From: Actinomycetes bacterium
GTDB taxonomy: Bacteria; Actinomycetota; Acidimicrobiia; Acidimicrobiales; Acidimicrobiaceae
Assembly (NCBI GenBank): GCA_021805205.1
Contig: JAJZFV010000002.1
Coordinates: 62,001 to 126,000, forward strand
Reading direction: 5' to 3'
Length of the DNA stretch: 64,000 bases
Under the pieces are notes generated by a model. The model had not been told where the DNA came from and ran no database searches. It saw only the letters and a list, made by a program, of their open reading frames with translations. The position numbers and the translations under genes are program-made. Shown in pieces: positions 9,688-19,056 of this stretch; position 1 is the first letter of the stretch; every line of letters starts with the position of its first letter.

Positions 9688-10200
9688 TTAGACCTCTTGA
9701 TAACTTCCCTTTGCTGACCAACCTGGGATGAGCTCGTCAACACCCATCTCTCGATTCAACGCTAAGACGCTAAGGGCTCTTGCCCTAACTGACTTTGGAA
9801 CCACGGGGAAGAGCATTCCAAAGGGTTCCTTGCCGTAGAGGTGGTGGATTTGATGGTCAAACTTCAACCTCTCGAGGAGAGCTACCTTGGGTACGCTAAA
9901 GAATCTCCCATGGATATAGACGTCATGTATGAAGGTGTAGACCATTCCATAGGCCGTAACACCGATTCCGACATATAGGAGAAACGACAGATTCCCATTG
10001 CTGGTGCCAATAGCCATCGCAATAATCGTGGCTGATGCGAATATAACGGGGTAGGCATCGTTAGCCTCGATCTTCTTCAACGTTACCGAGTGGTGGCTTC
10101 GGTGGAGCGCCCAACCGATTCCGTGCATAATCAGTCGGTGCGCCAAATACGCCACTGGTTCCATGATAAAAAATGTGGCTACTATCAGTAAAAATTTCAT
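9688..10200 (-). CDS. crtZ: beta-carotene hydroxylase (non-haem di-iron)
   Basis: Membrane di-iron hydroxylase of the CrtZ/fatty-acid hydroxylase type, which adds 3-hydroxyl groups to the beta-ionone rings to give zeaxanthin. The histidine boxes are present in order: HRLIMHG near residues 22-28, HRSHH near 34-38, HDVYIHGR near 92-99 and HQIHH near 115-119. It is 170 residues long with about four membrane helices. It lies 114 bp after crtYd on the same strand, so it probably ends the crtYc-crtYd-crtZ transcription unit. Confidence 0.9.
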   Translation of the reverse strand: MKFLLIVATFFIMEPVAYLAHRLIMHGIGWALHRSHHSVTLKKIEANDAYPVIFASATIIAMAIGTSNGNLSFLLYVGIGVTAYGMVYTFIHDVYIHGRFFSVPKVALLERLKFDHQIHHLYGKEPFGMLFPVVPKSVRARALSVLALNREMGVDELIPGWSAKGSYQEV

Positions 10201-10314
10201 ACGGCCGCTCCTCCACAGAGTTCAGGGCTACATAGACATCTTACTTCGGGGATCGCACTAAGAGTAACGCGCCTTCCTTTAGGAGATTCGATTGCAACCC
10301 AAGTGGCAGGTTAT

Positions 10315-10635
10315 TCAGACCTGATACCGCTGCTTTAACCTATTCCAAATCGTCATCGTCAACTGGATCATCGCAAAGCCATAGATAAAGTCCTCAATCG
10401 GGATCGAAAGCGGAAATCTAAAACCGGAAAAATGGTGGATTGAGTATATAACCACTGGCGATGACAACTTCGTAAGGTAGCCGTCAACCAATATTTGAAA
10501 GAAGAAGATAATTACAAGCGAAATCCAAAAGCTCAACTCCCGATACAACTTGCCTTTATCAAGAAGCAGCTCCAACGAGATTGCAAACATTGCCGCGATA
10601 ATCGAACCTACTGTATAGGCGTGCACTAAAGTCAA
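10315..10635 (-). CDS. crtYd: lycopene cyclase subunit CrtYd
   Basis: Second half of the heterodimeric actinobacterial lycopene cyclase, a small protein with three membrane helices that cyclises lycopene ends to beta-ionone rings. The FRFPLSIPIEDFIYGFAM stretch near residues 72-89 contains the conserved Pro-x-Glu-(Asp/Glu) catalytic motif of lycopene cyclase domains. Its start overlaps the crtYc stop by 4 nt, the usual coupling for these subunits. The order c then d matches other actinobacteria. Confidence 0.88.
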   Translation of the reverse strand: MTLVHAYTVGSIIAAMFAISLELLLDKGKLYRELSFWISLVIIFFFQILVDGYLTKLSSPVVIYSIHHFSGFRFPLSIPIEDFIYGFAMIQLTMTIWNRLKQRYQV

Positions 10636-10958
10636 GCCTCCTTTCGACCACGATTGAGCATCGAACGCACTGCCTCAAGCGTCAAAAGCGAACAAATTGG
10701 AATCACAACAAAGAAGACGACTTCTTCAATAGGAAGTCGTCCAAATAGATCTAGGCCGGTGGTGTACCGTTCCGAGTAGTGCCACCATCCCCACTCGATC
10801 GAAAAAAGGTCAAAGGCAGAAAAGGCTAAAGCGGTCGCGGCAACAGAGATAGCCAAGGCAAGCGGTCGCCGATATACCCGAGCGCGAAACACAAACTCCA
10901 GTGGAAGAGTGAGAATCAAACAGAGCCCCATCAAAATGAGGTAGGTGTAATGCATCAC
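10632..10958 (-). CDS. crtYc: lycopene cyclase subunit CrtYc
   Basis: First half of the heterodimeric lycopene cyclase, with three predicted membrane helices. It begins MMHYTYLILMGLCL and carries GRLPIEEVVFFVVIP near residues 74-88, again the Pro-x-Glu-Glu motif. GTG (10958) and ATG (10955) are alternative adjacent starts. It is divergent from the membrane protein at 11080, with about 120 bp of shared promoter space. Confidence 0.88.
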   Translation of the reverse strand: MMHYTYLILMGLCLILTLPLEFVFRARVYRRPLALAISVAATALAFSAFDLFSIEWGWWHYSERYTTGLDLFGRLPIEEVVFFVVIPICSLLTLEAVRSMLNRGRKEA

Positions 10959-11079
10959 GTAACCACAACCCTAAACCTTAGATCGAACCATGATGAGAAG
11001 CTTGTTGGCGAAAATCTGCACTATATCTATACTTTCATAAAGCTAATGGTGGCCGTCTGCTCCACTAACACTCTGCGAG

Positions 11080-12783
11080 ATGCAATTGAAGGTAAAAAAC
11101 AAGTTCCCCTTGTTCTACGAGTCGAAGCTATCTATCGTCGCATTTCTTGCAACTCTCATAGTTTCTACTTCTATCGCCTTCTTAGTTCCATTTGGAAATG
11201 ACACTGCAGCTCATCTTCATCTAACGGAGTTATTTCGATTGACCAACAGCCTTGCTCCTTATGACCCCTGGTGGTACTTCGGCAAGGTCGAATTCGTTGG
11301 ATATAGCCTTGCCTACTACCCTCTCGCTGCGATTACCAACGTTTACGCACCACCAATTATTGCCCTTTCTGCCACCTCGGCTATCGTTACTTGGGGTGTG
11401 TATCGCAAGTACAGTAACGGTAAACCTGCGAAGGCGAGGACTAAGGATCGCGCAAAGCTCTACGGATTTACATTCATCTGCTCTGTCAATCTTGCCGGGC
11501 TAATGCTAACCGGAGCGTACCCTTTTCTATCTTCACTACCTTTTTTCGCATTAGCGTCACTAATGCTTAATCGACGTAGAAACGCCCTATGTTACTCCTT
11601 TCTAATCGTGATCGGATCCCTGTTTTCGATTATCGCAACCCTGTGGATCGGAACTCTGGCTTTAGCAATTGCAATTACACGATTGATTTACAAAACCAGT
11701 ACAGCTAAAGCGAGCGCGAAATATCTCCTTACAAAGATCTCACCACTGATAGTCGTAGCCATCGCCGAGCTGCTGTCCACTCGAAACCTTTTCCCGAAGG
11801 GTAGCTATCCCTTTTACCTATCAGACCTCTTGGAGCTATCGATCTTTCTCGCATTGATTGCCCTCTATTCCTTGAGAAACTCAAGGATAGAAGTTGCAAT
11901 TGCAGCGGCCATATACTTCATAGGTGCCGTTGTAAATTTTGCCTTCGTCCAATCTTCCCTAGGTGGCAACATCGCTCGAATAGGAGAATTTGCCCCAACC
12001 ATAACCGCAGCGTTGGTACTACTGAAAAATCCATTCAGCGAGTCGCGCTATGCTTCGAGGGATTTAAATCAAACTCCTGCCCGTGCCATAGCGCGAGTCA
12101 AAGGGTCTGCAGAAGTAGTAAGTTGGTCAATCTTGGTAATAACTGCGCTCTGGAGCATCTTTTGGTTCGGTTCATTCACAAGTGAACCTCTGACCGACCC
12201 CGGAACCGCCTACCTCCAGAGCTCTTCGAATTGGATAAAACTCGCTTCTAAGCTACATAGCGTCTATGGAAACCAAAGGGTTGAGTACGTCGACACCGCT
12301 TTACATGAAGGTGCCTACTTTCTCCCTAAGTACCGAATTGCGATTGCCAGAGGTTGGTTCAGACAAAGTGATCAGCCTGACAATGCACTCTTCTACGCAT
12401 CGAAAAGCACCTTCTCGAAAGATTACAAGAGTTGGCTCTGTAGTTACGATATCGCGGCTGTAATTCTTCCACCTGGGCCCTATGACTACTCGTCTGAGCA
12501 AGAAGCGCATCTCGTAGTAGGTGGTGCTTCGTACCTGAAGCCATCCTCCACAATTGGGAGATTTCAGATCTTTAGCGTGACTGGTTGCTCCAGCCATACC
12601 AAAGTTGAGGTCTATCCAAATAGCTTTCAGGTGACGTCGGCCAAAGAGGATGTAAGCGGCACAATTCCAATTCACTTTGCGAGCCAACTTCATCCATCAG
12701 CCCCTGTGGTTATATCCGAACAAGCAGGCCTTGTAGCTGTTCATCATTCAATAAGCAGATCTGTGACAATTGCGTTTAAATAG
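11080..12783 (+). CDS. large polytopic membrane protein, possible GT-C-like enzyme
   Basis: A 567-residue protein with roughly ten membrane helices in the first 370 residues, then an extracytoplasmic C-terminal domain of about 190 residues. An early FGNDTAAHLHLTELFRL loop after the first helix resembles the Asp-containing first loop of GT-C glycosyltransferases and of 6-pyruvoyl-tetrahydropterin-synthase-related membrane proteins. That topology suggests a polyprenyl-sugar-dependent transferase or polymer export protein, but no specific family is certain. The start has a poor ribosome site, so the true N-terminus may differ slightly. It is divergent from crtYc, with no obvious carotenoid role. 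Confidence 0.65.
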   Translation: MQLKVKNKFPLFYESKLSIVAFLATLIVSTSIAFLVPFGNDTAAHLHLTELFRLTNSLAPYDPWWYFGKVEFVGYSLAYYPLAAITNVYAPPIIALSATSAIVTWGVYRKYSNGKPAKARTKDRAKLYGFTFICSVNLAGLMLTGAYPFLSSLPFFALASLMLNRRRNALCYSFLIVIGSLFSIIATLWIGTLALAIAITRLIYKTSTAKASAKYLLTKISPLIVVAIAELLSTRNLFPKGSYPFYLSDLLELSIFLALIALYSLRNSRIEVAIAAAIYFIGAVVNFAFVQSSLGGNIARIGEFAPTITAALVLLKNPFSESRYASRDLNQTPARAIARVKGSAEVVSWSILVITALWSIFWFGSFTSEPLTDPGTAYLQSSSNWIKLASKLHSVYGNQRVEYVDTALHEGAYFLPKYRIAIARGWFRQSDQPDNALFYASKSTFSKDYKSWLCSYDIAAVILPPGPYDYSSEQEAHLVVGGASYLKPSSTIGRFQIFSVTGCSSHTKVEVYPNSFQVTSAKEDVSGTIPIHFASQLHPSAPVVISEQAGLVAVHHSISRSVTIAFK

Positions 12784-12923
12784 CTCGGATGAAAGCTGTT
12801 CCAAATGGCAGGACCCCTTGGCTGTAGATCGCGTAGTAAACTCGTGATTGCGGTTCGAATTTGGCGCATGGTCTTTTTTCACGAAATAAACAGCGGGTCT
12901 GCTACGTAGTTATCAAGGTGACC

Positions 12924-12951
12924 TTGAGTCATGTGTGAATCGCCGTAGAAT
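12924..12951 (+). promoter_or_regulatory. candidate dxs promoter
   Basis: TTGAGT (12924-12929) and TAGAAT (12946-12951) with a 16-bp spacer, about 63 bp before the dxs ATG. This resembles a housekeeping sigma-factor promoter and is read by eye only. Confidence 0.4.
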
Positions 12952-13014
12952 TTATGGAGGCGACAATCATTTGATGATCCAGGCAGATGCTCGCAAAGTG
13001 TACGGAGAAAATTA

Positions 13015-14937
13015 ATGTCCATCCTTGACAAAGTAAACTCACCGGACGACCTGCGTAAACTAAGTGGTAGCGAACTGGATCAACTATCTACTGAAATTCG
13101 TGAATTTATCGTTGACCATGTAAGTCTCACCGGCGGCCATCTTGGATCGAATCTCGGTGCGGTCGAGATGACTTTGGCGCTCCATCTTTCCTTTAAGTCC
13201 CCCAAGGATATTCTTCTATTTGACACCGGCCATCAGGCCTACGTCCACAAAATACTGACCGGGCGTAAAAATCTTTTTGATTCACTTCGCCAAGAAGGCG
13301 GCCTCTCGGGCTACCCATCGCGACGCGAGTCTGAGCACGACTGGATTGAAAATTCACATGCATCGACAGCTCTAAGTTACGCCTACGGCCTGGCAACTTC
13401 ACTCGAACTAAAGCGCGGTCCCTATGTTGGGACCGCAGAATTTCAAACTAGCAGTGAGGGTGAGCGGTACGTGGTTGCCGTAGTCGGTGATGGGGCCTTA
13501 ACTGGTGGCCTCGCTTACGAGGCTCTCAACAACCTCGGTCATTCGGACAAAAAAGTCATAATCATATGGAACGACAATGGCCGATCCTACGCCCCCACGA
13601 TCTCACGACTCTCATCATCGCTTACCAAAATTCGCCTAAACCCGGCCTACATGCAGGCGAGAGAACGAATAAGAAACATCCTCCACGATATGCCAAAGGT
13701 CGGGTCCCTAGCGTCTACCGGAATAATTGGGGTTACGACCGCACTACGTGAGGCGATCGAACCGAGGGTGTTCTTTGAGGCACTTGGGGTTCGATATACC
13801 GGACCAATCGATGGCCACGATATCGAGGCAATGCGATACGCCTTCAATGGCGCAAAAGAATGGGAAAACGCGATAGTAGTCCACATCAAAACCGAAAAGG
13901 GTCACGGATACGAACCAGCAATCCTGGACGAAATCCAGTGCCTCCACGACCTCAAATTACGCAATAACGCCTTTGACTCAGCCAAGAGAAGATCCTTCAC
14001 TGAGACCTTCAGTGAAAATTTGGTTCGCATCGGCTCTGAACGAGAAGAGATCGTTGCAATAACCGCAGCGATGCCCGGTCCTACGGGGCTTCTAGATTTT
14101 CAAAGCAAATTTCCCGACCGCTTCTTCGATGTCGGAATTGCAGAGGGGCATGCAGTCACATCAGCCGCAGGCATGGCAATGGGCGGCCTTCGTCCAGTGG
14201 TAGCGATCTACTCGACTTTTATGAACAGAGCTTACGACCAAGTCAACTTCGATGTTGCTCTGCATAACTTACCAGTACTTTTCGTTCTAGACCGAGCTGG
14301 GGTCACTGGAGACGATGGAGCAAGTCATAACGGGACGATGGACATCGTCGAGATGATGGCAGTTCCAAATATGACCCTCTTTGCACCGGCCACAACAAGC
14401 GACCTCGCGGTGTCGCTCGAAGAGGCGCTCAAACTACCCTCTCCTGCAACAATTAGGTTTCCGAAGACGCCCGGACCGATCTCACTTGACGGAATGCCGC
14501 TGTCTTCCAACGGAAGACTAAGAGGAAAGGTTCTGCGACATGGAAACTCTTCTATTGCAATCGTGGCTGTCGGTAAAATGGCCGAGTTTGCCTTAGACGC
14601 AGCAAACTACCTCGGCAACGAAAAGATAATCGATGTCACGGTTGTAGATCCTCAAATTCTCAAACCGATTCCGGAAGAGATATTGACATACCTCTCAACC
14701 TATAAGCATGTTCTCACGGTCGAAGATGGTTTCGTTCCCGGTGGATACGGGTCCCACCTTGACCACACTCTCTGCTCTAGATACCAGGAAACATCACCAA
14801 AGGTAATCCAACTAGGTATCCCTATCGAGTTCCTATCCCACGCGAAGGTCGACGCCATTCACAAAACGCTGGAGATCGATGCTTTTGGAATCGCACAACA
14901 CGTACGTAGCTACGTTCTAGACAACGACTTAGTCTAA
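13015..14937 (+). CDS. dxs: 1-deoxy-D-xylulose-5-phosphate synthase
   Basis: Thiamine-diphosphate enzyme joining pyruvate and glyceraldehyde-3-phosphate, the first step of the MEP pathway to IPP/DMAPP. GGHLGSNLGAVEMTLALH near residue 41 and DTGHQAYVHKILTGR near residue 74 are typical. The ThDP motif is VGDGALTGGLAYEALNN near residues 159-175, followed by NDNGRSYAPT. The transketolase pyrimidine domain and C-terminal domain follow, giving a normal 640 residues. The ATG follows GGAGAA. It supplies the precursors for the nearby crt genes and for the prenyl synthase at 61222. Confidence 0.96.
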   Translation: MSILDKVNSPDDLRKLSGSELDQLSTEIREFIVDHVSLTGGHLGSNLGAVEMTLALHLSFKSPKDILLFDTGHQAYVHKILTGRKNLFDSLRQEGGLSGYPSRRESEHDWIENSHASTALSYAYGLATSLELKRGPYVGTAEFQTSSEGERYVVAVVGDGALTGGLAYEALNNLGHSDKKVIIIWNDNGRSYAPTISRLSSSLTKIRLNPAYMQARERIRNILHDMPKVGSLASTGIIGVTTALREAIEPRVFFEALGVRYTGPIDGHDIEAMRYAFNGAKEWENAIVVHIKTEKGHGYEPAILDEIQCLHDLKLRNNAFDSAKRRSFTETFSENLVRIGSEREEIVAITAAMPGPTGLLDFQSKFPDRFFDVGIAEGHAVTSAAGMAMGGLRPVVAIYSTFMNRAYDQVNFDVALHNLPVLFVLDRAGVTGDDGASHNGTMDIVEMMAVPNMTLFAPATTSDLAVSLEEALKLPSPATIRFPKTPGPISLDGMPLSSNGRLRGKVLRHGNSSIAIVAVGKMAEFALDAANYLGNEKIIDVTVVDPQILKPIPEEILTYLSTYKHVLTVEDGFVPGGYGSHLDHTLCSRYQETSPKVIQLGIPIEFLSHAKVDAIHKTLEIDAFGIAQHVRSYVLDNDLV

Positions 14938-14990
14938 GTAAACCGCTAAGAGAGCGATCGTTCTGCAGGTAAGGCTACTTCAACTGCAGC

Positions 14991-15692
14991 TTAGAAAAGT
15001 GTGCTCGATTCTACGGGTGCAATTGCACTTGGCGACTTAAATGACGGCGAACCAACTCGCCTGTCAACCTCATAGTAGAAAAGTTCGCAATCTTCAGTAT
15101 CACTTTTAGCCTGATCTAAGACTTCCGCAACAGTTTCGGGGCGACTAATAGAATCATCTAACCAGCTGACTACGAGATCGTCGGAGAGCGCCAAAGGCAT
15201 TCTGTCGTGAATTTCACGGATGTATTGATTTGCCTCAGTTGTAACAAGGACGACTCCAATCTCTCCAGTCACTCGATCGACAAGCTCTATCCCTGCGACC
15301 GATGCTAGGGGCCCTCCGTCAAGGTGAACGAAAAACGGGCGTTTGGGCGGTGCAGTTGTCTTCCACTCAAAGTATCCATTGACAGGAACCACAACTCGCG
15401 AAGTCAAAACGCGGCGAGAAAAAGTCGGCTTCTCAAGCACAGTTTCCACCCTGGCATTCAATAGCGACTTTCGAGCACCCTCTTTGCCGAGGTTGATATA
15501 GGTCCCAAAGGTTTCAACGACAACGCTAACTTCTTTGTCACTTCGCTTCAAAGCTAAGAGTGATTCAGATGGGGCGAGGTTGAAGTTCTCAAACCTTTCA
15601 TCGGCAAAGCTTTGATTATCAGCGATCTTCAAATAAGAGTACTTCGATACTACGTCTTGTAGTGAAATTGTCTGAGTGAACCGACCACACAT
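14991..15692 (-). CDS. SOS response-associated peptidase (SRAP/HMCES family)
   Basis: SRAP-domain protein (YedK/HMCES), known to form a covalent thiazolidine link to abasic sites in single-stranded DNA through the N-terminal Cys2. The protein starts MCGRFTQ, so Cys2 becomes terminal after Met removal. FNLAPSES near residue 37, VNGYFEWK near residue 108 and the conserved His in EIHDRMPLAL near residue 166 complete the active site. The length of 233 residues is typical. It converges with dxs across 53 bp. It acts in DNA damage tolerance. Confidence 0.93.
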   Translation of the reverse strand: MCGRFTQTISLQDVVSKYSYLKIADNQSFADERFENFNLAPSESLLALKRSDKEVSVVVETFGTYINLGKEGARKSLLNARVETVLEKPTFSRRVLTSRVVVPVNGYFEWKTTAPPKRPFFVHLDGGPLASVAGIELVDRVTGEIGVVLVTTEANQYIREIHDRMPLALSDDLVVSWLDDSISRPETVAEVLDQAKSDTEDCELFYYEVDRRVGSPSFKSPSAIAPVESSTLF

Positions 15693-15801
15693 CTTGTAGA
15701 CCTCTCATCCAATTCACCTTTTGAATAAATAGTAATTTTAATCGGGAACTAAATCAACATCAGGAATAGCTTGGCTCTGCCGATAAGTTGATAGTTGTAT
15801 G

Positions 15802-15822
15802 TTGCAAACAAATTGTTTGCAA
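15802..15822. promoter_or_regulatory. palindromic operator upstream of MFS exporter
   Basis: TTGCAAACA (15802-15810), AAT, TGTTTGCAA (15814-15822) is a perfect 9-bp inverted repeat. It is centred about 50 bp before the exporter start and probably overlaps its promoter. It has the size and symmetry of a TetR- or MarR-family site. No regulator gene is adjacent, so the repressor must act in trans. Confidence 0.55.
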
Positions 15823-15860
15823 AGTTTCTATGAAAACTTCAACATAGGTGTCGGTATCAA

Positions 15861-17438
15861 ATGAGCGATAGTAAAGAAACCTACGGCGCGGCACCCCTCT
15901 CCCATAGGCAGATCCTAATTGCACTCAGTGGTCTAATGCTTGGGATGCTGCTTGCCGCACTTGACCAAACCATCGTGGCTACGGCACTACCCACCATCGT
16001 CGGAGATCTCGGCGGCCTGAAACATCTCAGCTGGGTAGTAACCGCGTACCTGCTTTCGTCGACCGCTGTTACTCCCTTGTACGGGAAACTATCCGACCTA
16101 TTTGGTCGCAAAAAGCTATTTCAATTTGCAATCGTCGTATTTTTGATAGGTTCAGCACTAGCTGGTCTCAGTCAAAACATGGGCGAGCTAATTGCATTTC
16201 GAGCTCTTCAGGGTATAGGAGGCGGCGGCCTGTTCGCCATGGTTCTCTCGATAATCGGAGACATAGTCCCTCCACGAGAGCGCGGAAAGTACCAAGGGTA
16301 CCTTGGTGCCGTATTTGCTTCGGCTAGCGTCTTTGGTCCACTCGCCGGAGGGTTTCTAACCGACCAGATCTCGTGGCGTTGGATCTTCTACGTCAACCTT
16401 CCCGTGGGAATCTTTGCATTGATCGTCACCTCTGCGGTTCTGAAACTTCCCGTGAAGCACGTCGACCACAAGATCGACTTCCTCGGATCCGCCCTAATCA
16501 CCGCTGCAGTAACTTCCGCACTGTTGGTGACGGTTTGGGGAGGCGTGACCTATGCTTGGACCTCGCCAACGATCATTACGCTCGAGATACTAGCCGTTGC
16601 TTTAGTCGCGCTCTTCATATTCGTAGAGACCAAAGCATCAGAGCCGATCCTTCCACTTCGTCTATTTAGAGACAGGGTATTCTCAGTCTCATCCACACTC
16701 GGATTCATAAGCGGCTTTTCTCTCTTCGGAGCTGTAATTTTCCTTCCCGAATATATGCAAGTTGTAAGAGGTGTATCGGCAACTAAGTCAGGACTGATGC
16801 TGATTCCATTGACCATAGGAATCGTCTTCGGGTCAGTTGGCTCGGGTCAGATCATAACTCGAATAGGCAAATATAAAGTTTTTCCTGTTGTGGGCTCTAT
16901 AGTCCTCACGATCGGCTTCTACCTCCTATCGCTAATCGCCATTAATACCGCCTACTGGAAAGAGGCGATCTACATGGCGGCCACCGGAATTGGGCTGGGC
17001 CTCACCATACAAGTGATCGTCCTAGCCACTCAAAACAGCGTTGACTTCAAAGATATGGGCACCGCTACCTCTGCAGTAACCTTCTTCAGGACTATGGGCG
17101 GAGCAATTGGGACGAGCTTCTTTGGAAACATCCTAGTCAACCGCCTCACATTCAACTTAGGTCGGCTCGGTGCTGGAAAGAGTGCTTCAGGTGCAGCGGC
17201 ATCACTCATGGGTGGAACGCCTCAGGCTCTAGATAAACTCCCGCCCGCAATACACCTAGGTCTCCTCGAAGCATTCGTAAGGAGTCTTCACGTCGTATTT
17301 CTCTTTGCGATTCCGTTCGCTGCCGTAGCGATTATTTTTGCAATAATTCTTCCCGAAAAACCACTGCGATCCGTCGCAGCAATCGCAGGCGGAAGCAAGG
17401 CGGAAGAGGAAGATATACCTCTCTTCGTTGCGGAGTAG
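15861..17438 (+). CDS. MFS drug exporter, DHA2 (EmrB/QacA) family
   Basis: Proton-driven multidrug exporter with 14 predicted membrane helices (525 residues). The DHA2 motif in helix 1, LAALDQTIVATALPTIVGDLGG (partial, residues 32-52), is diagnostic. The antiporter motif A region reads GKLSDLFGRKKLF near residue 75. A motif-C-like Gly/Pro-rich helix, GAVFASASVFGPLAGGFLTD, begins near residue 150. It is followed after 75 bp by a second MFS gene, suggesting a two-gene export operon under the palindrome at 15802. The drug substrate is unknown. Confidence 0.92.
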   Translation: MSDSKETYGAAPLSHRQILIALSGLMLGMLLAALDQTIVATALPTIVGDLGGLKHLSWVVTAYLLSSTAVTPLYGKLSDLFGRKKLFQFAIVVFLIGSALAGLSQNMGELIAFRALQGIGGGGLFAMVLSIIGDIVPPRERGKYQGYLGAVFASASVFGPLAGGFLTDQISWRWIFYVNLPVGIFALIVTSAVLKLPVKHVDHKIDFLGSALITAAVTSALLVTVWGGVTYAWTSPTIITLEILAVALVALFIFVETKASEPILPLRLFRDRVFSVSSTLGFISGFSLFGAVIFLPEYMQVVRGVSATKSGLMLIPLTIGIVFGSVGSGQIITRIGKYKVFPVVGSIVLTIGFYLLSLIAINTAYWKEAIYMAATGIGLGLTIQVIVLATQNSVDFKDMGTATSAVTFFRTMGGAIGTSFFGNILVNRLTFNLGRLGAGKSASGAAASLMGGTPQALDKLPPAIHLGLLEAFVRSLHVVFLFAIPFAAVAIIFAIILPEKPLRSVAAIAGGSKAEEEDIPLFVAE

Positions 17439-17513
17439 ACGGGGCGAGCAAGTAAATACGCGAAATTGAAGGTCCGGCAATTAAGGGTCTGGAATTAAAT
17501 ACAAGGTACGAGT

Positions 17514-18791
17514 ATGAAGACATTTAGAAGAGACAGTGACGAGCAGAGTGAGGCAGGAAAAGAGAGAATAAAGAGGAGCGCGATATCGTCGCTAAAGCAG
17601 AGAAACTACCGCCTCTACTTCATTGGGCAAATAATTTCTAACGCTGGAACTTGGATGCAAATGGTAGCACAATCTTGGCTAGTTTTACAGCTCTCCAAGT
17701 CTGGCAGCATCCTCGGAATCGTCTCAGCGGTTCAATTCTTACCGATGCTATTCTTCGGCCCCCTCGCAGGAGTGTATACCGATCGCTACAACAAGAGGAA
17801 GCTCCTGATACTTACTCAAAGCCTCTTCGGAATAGTGGCCCTCATACTAGGGATTCTTGACCTCTCAGGGGCAGTCGCTCTTTGGATGATCTTCGTTTCG
17901 GCCGCCTTAATGGGGATAATAAATACCATAGATATGCCGTCGCGCCAAGCTTTCGTAATTGAATTGGTGGGTCGAGAGGATCTGCAAAATGCCGTATCTT
18001 TGAATACGGTTGTCATGAACGGAGCCAGGGTAGTCGGGCCTTCAATCGCCGGAGGAATTATCTACGCATTCGGTGTAGGCCCCAACTTCATACTCAATGC
18101 AATCAGCTACATAGCTGTGATTATCGTACTTCTGAAGTTAGACATGTCCAAGCTCCGCCCAGCCACCAGGGTTGCCGCCAAGAAGGGCCAACTCCGCGAG
18201 GGATTCAGATACGTTCGCTCCCATAGCGAATTGGCGATTCCACTACTCATGATGGTCATCGTTGGAACCCTCGCCTATGAATTTCAGATATCGATACCCC
18301 TCCTAGCTACAACGACATTCCATAAAGGAGCTGGGTCGTACGCAATTCTGACGGCTTCTCTCGGATTCGGCGCCGTTATAGGTGGGTTTCTCTCAGCAAA
18401 GTACGCCAAGGTATCACAGAGGCTACTAAACATTGCTGCCGGTATCTTCGGGGTGATGATGCTCGGAATGGCAGGAGCGCCTAGTTACAACCTAGAGCTC
18501 TTGATAACCGCAGCTACCGGAGCTATATCGATTCTCTTTCTCAGCACCGCGAATACCCTTCTTCAAATAACGGCTCGCGAAGAGATGCGAGGTCGGGTGA
18601 TGGCCCTATATGGTGTTGCATTTTTGGGTTCGACACCAGTTGGTGCTCCTTTGATTGGATTTATCTCTCAGCACTTCGGCGGAAGAATTGGGATCCTTGT
18701 TGGAGGAGTCGCAACTCTTATTGCAGCAGGTTTTGGAACATACCGCGTAAGTCGCAATAAAGCGGCTGCGCTCGAGACGGTTCAAGGCTAG
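17514..18791 (+). CDS. MFS transporter, EntS/MFS_3 type
   Basis: Twelve-helix major facilitator (425 residues) of the enterobactin-exporter-like type. NYRLYFIGQIISNAGTWMQMVAQSWLVLQLS near residues 31-60 (quoted in parts: NYRLYFIGQ, GTWMQMVAQSWL) is typical of this family. GPLAGVYTDRYNKRKLL near residues 83-99 is motif A. A charged, soluble N-terminal tail of about 25 residues precedes helix 1. It probably forms one transcription unit with the DHA2 exporter; substrate unknown. Confidence 0.88.
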   Translation: MKTFRRDSDEQSEAGKERIKRSAISSLKQRNYRLYFIGQIISNAGTWMQMVAQSWLVLQLSKSGSILGIVSAVQFLPMLFFGPLAGVYTDRYNKRKLLILTQSLFGIVALILGILDLSGAVALWMIFVSAALMGIINTIDMPSRQAFVIELVGREDLQNAVSLNTVVMNGARVVGPSIAGGIIYAFGVGPNFILNAISYIAVIIVLLKLDMSKLRPATRVAAKKGQLREGFRYVRSHSELAIPLLMMVIVGTLAYEFQISIPLLATTTFHKGAGSYAILTASLGFGAVIGGFLSAKYAKVSQRLLNIAAGIFGVMMLGMAGAPSYNLELLITAATGAISILFLSTANTLLQITAREEMRGRVMALYGVAFLGSTPVGAPLIGFISQHFGGRIGILVGGVATLIAAGFGTYRVSRNKAAALETVQG

Positions 18792-19056
18792 GGATTTAGT
18801 CCTTTGTGGAAAGGGGTTGCCCCCAGAGCTGGCTCCTTTGAATTCATTCGGGTTTCAAAGTCGAATACCGCCATGAGACAATTGCCACATTGAGCCACTT
18901 TCGTCAGTTCCATGCCTTCGACCTTTGCAATATCTGGTGCAAAGTTTTCAACTTTCCACCGCAAGCTAAAAGCGTCTCAACAATTGCAACTTTCACCGCA
19001 AGATTGTTTTTCCGATTCGACTCTTTGGCAGCTTGGTTACCTTTGAATCAAGTTGA
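18792..19056. other. intergenic with a short imperfect direct repeat
   Basis: No gene recognised. It contains CAACTTTCCACCGCAAG (18949-18965) and CAACTTTCACCGCAAG (18987-19002), an imperfect direct repeat differing by one base insertion. It could be an operator pair or slippage remnant; there is no further support. Confidence 0.35.

Noticed and set aside
14960-14990. CTGCAG repeats between dxs and SRAP as a terminator
   Set aside because: Six-base palindromes with a long loop and no T-run; too weak to call.
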